Shown here: positions 1 to 7,776 of the stretch, one piece after another
Layout: each line of letters starts with the position of its first letter
Position numbering within the stretch: position 1 is the stretch's first letter
Assembly (NCBI GenBank): GCA_029260595.1
Contig: JAJDCY010000023.1
Location: forward strand, 124,001 to 188,000
Direction of reading: 5' to 3'
DNA from: Phycisphaeraceae bacterium
GTDB lineage: Bacteria; Planctomycetota; Phycisphaerae; Phycisphaerales; Phycisphaeraceae
Length of the DNA stretch: 64,000 bases
The notes under the pieces: model-generated
Seen by the model: only the letters and a program-made list of their open reading frames with translations
Told to the model about the DNA's origin: nothing
The model's database searches: none
Program-made: the position numbers and the translations under genes

Positions 1-2728
1 GGCGGGCATCCTCGATGTGCTTCAGCCACACGTCGCGCGACTTGATCACGCCGGGCCACGCTTCAGACACCGGCGCGTCAGACGGCTGGGGGAAGGCCGC
101 GAGATGGACACTGATCGGATCGGGCGTGTCGCCATGCAGCGCGAGCCAGGCCTCGTCGGCGGTGTGCGGGAGGACCGGAGCGACCAGGCGAATCAGGGCG
201 TCGGCGATGCGGTGGATCGCGGTCTGGGTGCGGCGGCGGCGCGGGGCGTCGGCGGCATCGCAATAAAGGCGATCCTTGGTCGCGGCGAGGTAGGTCGCGG
301 ACATCGTGTCGTTGCAGAAGTTGAAAAGCGCATCGCGGACCTTACGGAACTGCAGGGCTTCGTATGCGCGGGTCGTCGTGTGGATCAGCCCATCGAGTTG
401 CGACAGAGCCCAGGCGTCGAGGCTTGCGGCATCGTCGTCGGTGAAGCTGTACGCATGCCCGCTCTGGTCGGCTGGGCGCGGGTCGAAGTCGTAGAGGTTG
501 CTCAGCAGGTACCGCAGGGTGTTGCGGACCTTGCGGTACTCCTCGCCGGCTAAGCGGAAGAACTCGTGATCCACCTTAATGTCGTTGTCGGGGTTCAGGC
601 TACTAACCCACCACCGGCAGACATCGGCGCCGAAGTCTTTGAGCAGTGTGTCGACCTCGAGCGCGTTACCGCCGCTCTTGGACATTTTGCGGCCGTCCTT
701 GTCGACCATGAACCCGTGCGTAAGCACATTCTTAAACGGCGACTGCCCCGTCACCCCCAACGCCGGCAACAACGAAAGCTGAAACCACCCCCGGTGTTGA
801 TCGGAACCCTCAAGATAGAGGTCGGCGGGGAAGCCTAAGCCGCGTTCGCGCAACACCGCATTCCAAGACGACCCGGACTCGAACCAGACGTCAAAGATGT
901 CGTGGGATTTTTCGAGTTCGTTGAATGCATCGCTGCCGGCCTGCTCAAGCCACTGCGGAACCTGCTCCTCCGCGATATCTGCAGCAAGATCATAGCCCTC
1001 GAGCAGTTCGGCAGGTGTAGCTTTAAACCAGAAATCAGAACCATGCTTGCGCAGATTGCTAGCTACGGCACGTACGGACCTTGCAGTGTACAGTGGCTCA
1101 ACCTCGATGCCCTCCGGTGGCAGAAAGACAGGGATTGGTAATCCCCAGGCCCGCTGTCGGCTCAGACACCAATCCGGTCGGGACTCAAGCATTCCGCGCA
1201 TCCGATTGCGCCCCCACTCGGGGAAAAATCGGATGTCCTTTTCAGTCGCTTCGAGACCCATCTGCCGTAACGTTGGCGCGGTTGCATCACCATGCCCTTG
1301 ACCCTCGAAGAACGAAAAACCAACAGGGAAATCCATCGTCACAAACCACTGCTCAGTCGCACGGAAAATCACTGGGGTTTTGGATCGCCAATCATGAGGG
1401 TAACTGTGATCAATTAATTCGGCGTGGAAGAGATTGCCTGTTTCTTTCAGATGGTCTACTACTCGTTCATTGCCTCCTTCGAGCACACCAACACCTTGCA
1501 GCCAGTGCGGAACTGTACGATCGTATGTTCCATCTGGTAAGACAGGGCAGTAGACATCGAAGGGGTAAGGCACGGGCTCCGATTGGTCGGGACGGACCCA
1601 AGCAACAGTTTGGCTTCCGTCATCCTCCTGCTTAAAGTGCAGGCCTCGTTTTCGCCCCGTCTGGTAGTCCTCCACGCCGTGACCAGGAGCGGTATGCACC
1701 ATACCCGTCCCCTCTTCTAGGGTAACGTAGTCAGCGACGACAACAGGAGCAATCCGATCCATGAACGGGTGTTTGTAGTACAGGTGCGTCTCCTGAAGAT
1801 GTGTTCCAGCGCATACACCCTGCAACTCATAGTTCGTGACACCAGCCGCGTTGAACACTCGTTCCTCTAAATCGACAGCCAATAGAACATGTTTGTCCTG
1901 CCCACAATGCGAGACGCTATATAGGCCGTAGATTGGGGCGTATGCCACAGCGACAGCCATATTTGCTGGCAACGTCCATGGCGTTGTCGTCCAGATCATC
2001 AGATGTATAGGCTCACCATGTGGAGCTTTGAGTGAATCGGGGAGGTTGGATGGCTCTGCTATCTCAAACAACACATACACGCTGGTGTCTTCGCGGTCGT
2101 AGTACTCGAGTTCAGCGTCGGCCAGGGCCGTCTGGTTCGCAATGGACCAGTGGACGGGTTTTAGGGCGCGGTAGACCAATCCTTTATCAACCAGGTCGGC
2201 GAAGACTTCGAGGACGGCCGCTTCGTAGACCGGGTCCATGGTCAGATACGGGTTGTCGTAGTCGGCCAGCGTCAACAGGCGCTGCATCTGCTTCGACTGG
2301 AGCTTGACGAATTTTTCGGCGTAGGTCTTGCACTTGCGGCGGACCTGGAAGGGTTCCATGTCTTTGGCCGCGTCGCCGAGGTCCTGCATCACTTTGTGTT
2401 CGATCGGCAGGCCGTGGCAGTCCCAGCCGGGGATGTAGGGGCAGTCGTAGCCGGCGAGGGTCTTGGAGCGGACGACCATGTCCTTGAGAACCTTATTAAG
2501 CAGGTGGCCGAGGTGGATTGAACCATTCGCGTACGGCGGTCCGTCGTGGAAGACATACGGGCCGCGCGGGTGGTCGGCGGCGCGCAGCTTGTCATAAAGG
2601 CCGAGCTTGTCCCAGCGTTTGAGCGTGGCCGGCTCGTTCTGCACGAGGTTGGCTTTCATGGGGAAAGCCGTCTTGGGCAGGTTCAGGGTGCTCTTGAATG
2701 ACTTTTTATTCTCGGTGGATTCAGGCAT
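1..2728 (-). CDS. ileS: Isoleucyl-tRNA synthetase, C-terminus cut by window edge
   Basis: This charges tRNA-Ile with isoleucine in the cytoplasm. The frame is open from an ATG at 2728 to the left edge, 909 codons, so the C-terminal zinc-binding part lies outside. The class I signature appears as HLGH near residue 73 in the context DGPPYANGSIHLGH. The KMSKS loop appears as GRKMSKSGGN. The CP1 editing domain is present, with the threonine-rich WTTTPWTLPAN motif and GTGMVHTAPGHGVEDY, and RDWCxSRQ appears as PDWCLSRQRAWGLPIPV. No strong Shine-Dalgarno is visible before the ATG. The middle of the gene, about 880-2080, is visibly less GC-rich and uses different codons from both ends, although the frame is unbroken. 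Confidence 0.96.
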   Translation of the reverse strand, partial: MPESTENKKSFKSTLNLPKTAFPMKANLVQNEPATLKRWDKLGLYDKLRAADHPRGPYVFHDGPPYANGSIHLGHLLNKVLKDMVVRSKTLAGYDCPYIPGWDCHGLPIEHKVMQDLGDAAKDMEPFQVRRKCKTYAEKFVKLQSKQMQRLLTLADYDNPYLTMDPVYEAAVLEVFADLVDKGLVYRALKPVHWSIANQTALADAELEYYDREDTSVYVLFEIAEPSNLPDSLKAPHGEPIHLMIWTTTPWTLPANMAVAVAYAPIYGLYSVSHCGQDKHVLLAVDLEERVFNAAGVTNYELQGVCAGTHLQETHLYYKHPFMDRIAPVVVADYVTLEEGTGMVHTAPGHGVEDYQTGRKRGLHFKQEDDGSQTVAWVRPDQSEPVPYPFDVYCPVLPDGTYDRTVPHWLQGVGVLEGGNERVVDHLKETGNLFHAELIDHSYPHDWRSKTPVIFRATEQWFVTMDFPVGFSFFEGQGHGDATAPTLRQMGLEATEKDIRFFPEWGRNRMRGMLESRPDWCLSRQRAWGLPIPVFLPPEGIEVEPLYTARSVRAVASNLRKHGSDFWFKATPAELLEGYDLAADIAEEQVPQWLEQAGSDAFNELEKSHDIFDVWFESGSSWNAVLRERGLGFPADLYLEGSDQHRGWFQLSLLPALGVTGQSPFKNVLTHGFMVDKDGRKMSKSGGNALEVDTLLKDFGADVCRWWVSSLNPDNDIKVDHEFFRLAGEEYRKVRNTLRYLLSNLYDFDPRPADQSGHAYSFTDDDAASLDAWALSQLDGLIHTTTRAYEALQFRKVRDALFNFCNDTMSATYLAATKDRLYCDAADAPRRRRTQTAIHRIADALIRLVAPVLPHTADEAWLALHGDTPDPISVHLAAFPQPSDAPVSEAWPGVIKSRDVWLKHIEDAR

Positions 2729-2794
2729 TTTCTTATTGGAGGGTGAATCGGGCCGGGCGAAGCGGCACGTCGCGGTGCTGCATCACAACATCAT

Positions 2795-3361
2795 CTACAA
2801 CATCTCCCGAAGCGTGACGCTGTGGTCGGCGAAGTGTTTGGCTGGGAGGCTGACGGTCTTCCAGCGCGGGCTGCGGACGCGCATGTGTGAGCGGTAGTCG
2901 GCCAGGCGGATGGCGAGGACCGCGTACCAGCGGTCGCCGGATGTAAAGACCTCTTGGAACAGTGCGCCCGGCGGCGGGGCCGCGCACCAATAGAGGAACG
3001 CGAACGCGCTGTCGAAACCCTGGCCGAACAGGCGTTGCCAGGTTTCGAGGCTTTGGACGTCGGCGTCGGTGACCCAGTTGTCGAGCGATCGGTTGGATCG
3101 GCCTGTGTGCTTGCGGCCTTTGACGTCGACGAGCAGGTTCGGGCCGGTGTCGCTGTAGACGACAAAGTCGAAGCTCTTGAGGCGGTCGGGTGCGGCGTCG
3201 GGATCCGCGCCGAGTCTTGTGGCAGCGGCGTCGGGGCTGGCGGCTCGGGAGGTCTCGCGGTGCAGGGCGCGTTTGGCTTCGTCGACGGCGACGTAGGGGA
3301 TCGCGCGCTCACGCAGGTACTGCTCGAACGCGACCTCGTAATGGAATCGTCTCTGAGCCAT
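2795..3361 (-). CDS. HYExAFE family protein, possible nuclease fold
   Basis: A 188-residue protein with the motif HYEVAFE at residues 7-13, the signature of a family I know from planctomycetes; its function is unknown to me. After a variable Ala/Asp-rich stretch, residues 63-84 read SFDFVV, then VDVKGRK. The spacing and the D...DVK pattern resemble a PD-(D/E)xK nuclease core, but this is inference. A Trp/Phe-rich middle (WQRLFGQGF, FLYWCAA) and a C-terminal part with YAVLAIRLADY follow. It lies between hisS and ileS on the same strand, with 66 bases before the ileS start, so the three genes may be cotranscribed. No signal peptide or membrane segment is seen. Confidence 0.8.
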   Translation of the reverse strand: MAQRRFHYEVAFEQYLRERAIPYVAVDEAKRALHRETSRAASPDAAATRLGADPDAAPDRLKSFDFVVYSDTGPNLLVDVKGRKHTGRSNRSLDNWVTDADVQSLETWQRLFGQGFDSAFAFLYWCAAPPPGALFQEVFTSGDRWYAVLAIRLADYRSHMRVRSPRWKTVSLPAKHFADHSVTLREML

Positions 3362-3431
3362 GGGGCGTTATCGGGTGCGAGCGACTGAGGCGATTGGCGG
3401 ACCGGAGCCCGGTTACGGCCTCGATAAGCCG

Positions 3432-4718
3432 CTACTGTAACACCCGGCTGGACAGCTCGTCGATCGGGACGTCGGCCTGCTCGCCGGAGGCCAGGTCCTT
3501 GAGGGCGACGGTATTGGACGTGTCGCCGTTGATGATCGCGGCGTAGCGGGCCTGGGACGCTGCGGCTTCCTTGAGCAGTTTGCCGAGGTTGCGGGTCGGG
3601 CGGTAGCTGAATCGGGCGTGAACGCCGCGCTGCCGCAGGTCGGCGACGATACTCGGAAGCCGCCTGGCCGCGTCATCACCGCCGGCGAGCACAAAAACAT
3701 CGGGTTTGGGCAAGGTGTCTTCCGGTAGCGCCCCACGGTCGACGAGCACGTTGGAGAGCACGGTGTCACCCATGCCGAACCCGACGGCGGGTGTGTCAGG
3801 GCCGCCGAAGAGTTTGATCAGCCGGTCGTACCGCCCACCGCCGGCCAGTGCCCGCTCGGCGCCGCTGACTTCGTGTACCTCGAACACCGTGCCTGTGTAG
3901 TACGCCAAGCCGCGGACAATCCCGAGGTCGTACTCGCACCAATCGGCGATGCCGAAATCAGTCAGGTGGGCGTCGAGCGATTCGAGGTCGCCGAGTTGGT
4001 CGCCGATCCCGGTGTGTTCGCGGAGCTGGTCGAGCCGGCCGATGGGGTACTTGTAGCGGCAAGCTTGGTCGAAGCGTTCGACCTGGTTCGGGTCCAGACC
4101 GAGCTCGGCGGCTAACTCGACGAATCGCTCAGGCTCGATCTTGTCTCTGCGGTCGAGCAATTCGAAGGCGCGAAGCATCATGTCGTCCGCAACACCGAAC
4201 TTGGAGAGGATGTGGCGGACGGTCTCGCGGTGGCTGATGCGTACCTTGATCGTCTGTGAATCCAGCCCAAGATCGCGCATCAGGTCGACGGCGACGAAGA
4301 TGCACTCGGCGTCGGCGACGGGCGAGTCCGAGCCGAGCAGGTCGATGTTCCACTGGAAGAACTCGCGCAGCCGGCCACGCTGGGGACGCTCGGCCCGGCA
4401 GAGGTTCGGCGTGCAGAACCATTTAATAGGTTTGGGCAGGCTGCTGGCCTGGGCCGCGACCATGCGGGCGAGCGTCGGGGTGAACTCGGGTCGGATCGCG
4501 AGCTGTCGCTCACCGCGGTCCTCGAAATGGAACAGCTCGCCGACGATCCCCTCGCCGCTCTTGACTTTGTAGAGGTCGAGTGATTCGAAGATCGGGCCGT
4601 CGACCTGCTCGAACCCGTTGCGGATCGAGACACGCCGCCAGGCGTCGATCAGGTGGTTGCGCCAAGCCATCTGCTTGGGGTAGAAATCGCGGGTGCCTCG
4701 GGGGGCTTGGAACTTCAT
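3432..4718 (-). CDS. hisS: Histidyl-tRNA synthetase
   Basis: A class II synthetase charging tRNA-His. The protein has 428 residues, a usual family length. It starts MKFQAPRGTRDFYP, the typical HisS N-terminus with the GTRDF motif. Motif 2 is visible around NLCRAERPQRGRLREFFQWN, and the HisRS-specific histidine A loop is LGIVRGLAYYTGTVFE. The glycine-rich motif 3 is AGGGRYDRLIKLFGG followed by AVGFGMGD. A C-terminal anticodon-binding domain with PDVFVLAGG and the RPTRNLGKLLKEA stretch completes it. It precedes the HYExAFE gene and ileS on the same strand. Nothing looks broken. Confidence 0.98.
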   Translation of the reverse strand: MKFQAPRGTRDFYPKQMAWRNHLIDAWRRVSIRNGFEQVDGPIFESLDLYKVKSGEGIVGELFHFEDRGERQLAIRPEFTPTLARMVAAQASSLPKPIKWFCTPNLCRAERPQRGRLREFFQWNIDLLGSDSPVADAECIFVAVDLMRDLGLDSQTIKVRISHRETVRHILSKFGVADDMMLRAFELLDRRDKIEPERFVELAAELGLDPNQVERFDQACRYKYPIGRLDQLREHTGIGDQLGDLESLDAHLTDFGIADWCEYDLGIVRGLAYYTGTVFEVHEVSGAERALAGGGRYDRLIKLFGGPDTPAVGFGMGDTVLSNVLVDRGALPEDTLPKPDVFVLAGGDDAARRLPSIVADLRQRGVHARFSYRPTRNLGKLLKEAAASQARYAAIINGDTSNTVALKDLASGEQADVPIDELSSRVLQ

Positions 4719-4837
4719 GGGCCGGCTGCGGGTTGGTGGCGCGGGTCGGTAGTTACGTCGATGCTCACTCCGATGCGCGAAACGATCGGTGTGTGAGCCC
4801 GGCCAGGGCGACGCTCCCCGCGACCGGCGGACGCATC

Positions 4838-5407
4838 CTAGCGGTTGGACTCACCGATCGAAACCGGCACGGAGGCGGCACTGTTACCCGATCGGGCCTC
4901 GACCGAGCGCGACCCGTTCGGCCTGTGTCGCGAGGGGTGCCCACGGATATGCGGGCGGGCGCGGGACATCATGACCTGAGCACCCTTGGGCTTGTCGGGG
5001 TGATCCGAATCCATCCCCACATTCTTAAGGCGTTGCCTCATTGCGTACGCCTGGTAGCTCTTGCCGAGTGTCGCCTGGGCATACGCCTCGAGCTGTTCGG
5101 GGGTCGAGAAGTACTGTTCAAATTCGTACGCACCCGTGTGGTAGTCGCAGTTGTCCGTCGAGTATTCGCGGCAGATCTTGGGCCGGTCCTCGTAGATCCC
5201 GCAGCGGTTGTCATCCTGGAGATACTGGCAGCGCGTCTGCACCGCGAGGAACCAGTCGCCGTCTTCGATAAAGACGTGGACGTTCTCGTGGGCGAGGTAC
5301 CAGCGGACGTCATCGAACTCGGCCGGCGTCTCGGGGTCGTCGATCCCGAGCGCGAAATACCGGCAGCACAAGGCGGTGCAACGGTCGCAAAGGCATTCTT
5401 CGGTCAT
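4838..5407 (-). CDS. YkgJ-family cysteine cluster protein
   Basis: A putative zinc- or iron-binding protein of the YkgJ/Fliw-like cysteine cluster group; no reaction is known. The N-terminus has Cys at residues 5, 7, 10, 14 and 15 (CLCDRCTALCC), followed by TRCQYL, CGIYEDRPKICREY and a final DNC, the usual pattern for this family. I chose the ATG at 5407 because AGGAG sits eight bases upstream; a longer frame to 5503 adds 32 residues with no family match. The last 45 or so residues are rich in Arg, Ser and Pro and look poorly conserved. It is divergent from rsmD. Confidence 0.85.
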   Translation of the reverse strand: MTEECLCDRCTALCCRYFALGIDDPETPAEFDDVRWYLAHENVHVFIEDGDWFLAVQTRCQYLQDDNRCGIYEDRPKICREYSTDNCDYHTGAYEFEQYFSTPEQLEAYAQATLGKSYQAYAMRQRLKNVGMDSDHPDKPKGAQVMMSRARPHIRGHPSRHRPNGSRSVEARSGNSAASVPVSIGESNR

Positions 5408-5520
5408 CACCGCTCTCCTGGTTGGGGGCATGGGGGGGGCATGGATCCGGTCGACCGTCGCCGGTGGCTTCGGCGAAGGCTCGGATTGTAGGATCGGCGG
5501 CATCGTGCTTCAATCTGTAG

Positions 5521-6093
5521 ATGCGTGTGATCGCCGGAACACTGCGTGGGCGAAGGCTGATCGGCCCGAAGGACGACAAAGTCACTCGGCCAATCACGGA
5601 CCGCGTCAAGACCAGCGTCTTCGATCGGCTGTGGTCGCTGAGGGTGCTCGGAGACATTGCGGTGCTCGATCTGTTCTGTGGTACGGGCAGCCTGGGCATC
5701 GAGGCGCTGTCGCGCGGAGCCACGTGGTGCACGTTCGTCGATCTGGATCGCCAGGCACGGGTGGTGTTACAAAAAAACCTTGAAACGTTCGGCCTGGCTG
5801 ATCGCAGTGAGGTGATGTCGGTCAACGCGCTGACACAAGGGTGGACGGCGGACCTGACGCCTGCACGGTACGGGTTGGTGTTCTGCGACCCGCCCTACCG
5901 CGTCGCGGATGATGCTGAGTCGGCAGCCACACTCGCCGGCGTCATGGAGCGCGTCGCCACAGCCGTCCAGCCCGGCGGCGTCGCGGTGCTGAGGACGGAC
6001 GCCCAGACCGGCACACTCCCCTGGCCCGGCTGGTCTGATCCAACGAGCCATCAATATGGATCGATGACGGTACATTTCTATGAGCGGGATTAG
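5521..6093 (+). CDS. rsmD: 16S rRNA (guanine-N2)-methyltransferase RsmD
   Basis: Methylates a guanine of 16S rRNA (position 966 in E. coli) using S-adenosylmethionine. The start MRVIAGTLRGRRL is characteristic of RsmD, as is TRPITDRVKTSVFDRL. The SAM-binding glycine loop is LDLFCGTGSLGIEALSRGA, and the catalytic NPPY-like motif is present as FCDPPY. Length is 190 residues, normal for the family. It is the first gene of a plus-strand run rsmD-ffh-valS-recO-yjbQ. Confidence 0.96.
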   Translation: MRVIAGTLRGRRLIGPKDDKVTRPITDRVKTSVFDRLWSLRVLGDIAVLDLFCGTGSLGIEALSRGATWCTFVDLDRQARVVLQKNLETFGLADRSEVMSVNALTQGWTADLTPARYGLVFCDPPYRVADDAESAATLAGVMERVATAVQPGGVAVLRTDAQTGTLPWPGWSDPTSHQYGSMTVHFYERD

Positions 6094-6231
6094 TCCGTCG
6101 TGGTGGTGATTCACCCCCAGGCCGTTCGTTGCGGGGCCCGGCGTTGAACCTGTAGGATGCCTGTCTGCAATACCAATGGCAGGAGAAATGGGCGTCTAGC
6201 CGCCCGACGACCGGCTCCCCGAGGCAAAACG

Positions 6232-7716
6232 ATGTTCGAATCACTGACCGACAAATTCTCCGGTGCGCTGCGGAAGCTCTCCGGCAAGGGCAGGATCACC
6301 GAAGCCAATGTCTGCGAGGCGATGGACGAGGTCCGCACCGCCCTGCTCGAAGCCGACGTGCACCAGGAGGTCGTCGACAGCCTGACATCGAGCGTGGTCG
6401 ACAAGGCGCTGGGAACCGAGGTGCTCTCGAGCCTCCAGCCCGGCGAGCAGATGGTCAAGATCGTCTACGACGAATTGATCGAGCTGATGGGCCCCGAACA
6501 CAGCCCGATGATGCTCGTCGATCCCGGCCCCACGGTCGTGATGATGTGCGGGCTGCAGGGCTCGGGCAAGACAACGACCTGCGGGAAGTTGGCGACGAAC
6601 CTGATCAAGCAGGGCAAGAGCGTGATGCTCGCCGCGGCCGACCTGCAGCGGCCAGGCGCGGTGCACCAGCTCGAAGTCTTGGCCGGGCAGGTGCGCGAGG
6701 GCGAGGGCGGGACGACAGCCGACGGCGGCGACCGCGTCCACTTCTACGCGGAGATGGACAAGGTCGCCGAGTACGGCAAAGCCATCGGCGCCGCGGTGAC
6801 CGTCTGCCGCAACGCCTTGACTGAGGCGCGCAAGCAACACTGCGACGTGCTGATCCTCGACACAGCCGGGCGGCTGCACGTCAACGACGAGCTCATGGAC
6901 GAGCTCAAGCGCGTCAACCAGGCCGTGACCCCCCACCAGGTCTACCTGGTGATCGACGCGATGACCGGGCAGGACGCGGTCAACTCGGCCAAGGCCTTCA
7001 ACGAGCAGCTCGAGCTCGACGGCGTGATCCTGACCAAGTTCGACTCGGACACCCGCGGCGGTGCGGCGCTGTCGGTCAAACAGGTCACGGGCAAGCCGAT
7101 CAAGTTCATCGGCATCGGCGAGAAGCTTGATGCGCTCGAGGAGTTCCACGCCGACCGCATCGCGTCGCGCATCCTCGGGATGGGCGACGTGCTCACACTT
7201 GTTGAGAAAGCCCAGGAGCAGGTCTCGCAAGAGGAAGCCGAGGCCCTGCAAGCCAAGATGGCCAAGGGCCAGATGACGATGGACGACTTCCTCAAGCAGC
7301 TTCAGAGCATCCGCAAGATGGGATCGATGAAGTCGCTGCTGGGGATGCTCCCGGGCATGGGCAGCCAGCTCAAAGACCTGCCGCTGGACGACAGCCAGAT
7401 CAACCGCACCGAAGCGATGATCAAGTCGATGACCAAAGCCGAACGCGGCAACGCAAGCCTGCTCGACGGGTCGCGCCGCCGTCGGATCGCGCGCGGCTCG
7501 GGCACCAGCCCCAACGAGGTCAGCCAACTGGTCAAAGGCTTCGAGATGGTCAGCCAGATGACCAAGCAGATGTCCGGGATGGGGATGGTCTCGCGTCTCA
7601 AAGCCATGAGCGGGCTCGGCCCCGCCGCGCTCGCCGGCGGGCAGATGCCCCGGCTGTCCGGCAGCACCCCGCAACGAAAGCCCAAGTTCAAGCAGCGTAA
7701 ACGCAAGAGCAGGTAG
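6232..7716 (+). CDS. ffh: Signal recognition particle GTPase Ffh (SRP54)
   Basis: The protein subunit of the signal recognition particle, delivering nascent membrane and secreted proteins to FtsY. I start it at MFESLTDKFSGAL (ATG 6232, GAGG upstream); a frame reaching back to 6157 adds a non-homologous leader. The N domain is followed by the G domain with GLQGSGKTTTCGKLA, DTAGRL and TKFDSDTRGG. The methionine-rich M domain at the end contains GSMKSLLGMLPGMG, TEAMIKSMTKAER and a second stretch of Met (MVSQMTKQMSGMGMV). Length is 494 residues. A short extra acidic/glycine loop (VREGEGGTTADGGD) lies in the G domain. I could not find a 4.5S RNA gene beside it. Confidence 0.97.
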   Translation: MFESLTDKFSGALRKLSGKGRITEANVCEAMDEVRTALLEADVHQEVVDSLTSSVVDKALGTEVLSSLQPGEQMVKIVYDELIELMGPEHSPMMLVDPGPTVVMMCGLQGSGKTTTCGKLATNLIKQGKSVMLAAADLQRPGAVHQLEVLAGQVREGEGGTTADGGDRVHFYAEMDKVAEYGKAIGAAVTVCRNALTEARKQHCDVLILDTAGRLHVNDELMDELKRVNQAVTPHQVYLVIDAMTGQDAVNSAKAFNEQLELDGVILTKFDSDTRGGAALSVKQVTGKPIKFIGIGEKLDALEEFHADRIASRILGMGDVLTLVEKAQEQVSQEEAEALQAKMAKGQMTMDDFLKQLQSIRKMGSMKSLLGMLPGMGSQLKDLPLDDSQINRTEAMIKSMTKAERGNASLLDGSRRRRIARGSGTSPNEVSQLVKGFEMVSQMTKQMSGMGMVSRLKAMSGLGPAALAGGQMPRLSGSTPQRKPKFKQRKRKSR

Positions 7717-7776
7717 CCCCGCGTCCCGTCTTGCAACACTGATCCCGCCACGCCGTTCCCGCAAAGCCAACCGACC

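Noticed and set aside
1-2728. Frameshift in ileS
   Set aside because: I read the whole minus-strand frame from 2728 to the edge without a stop; the gene was only cut by the window.
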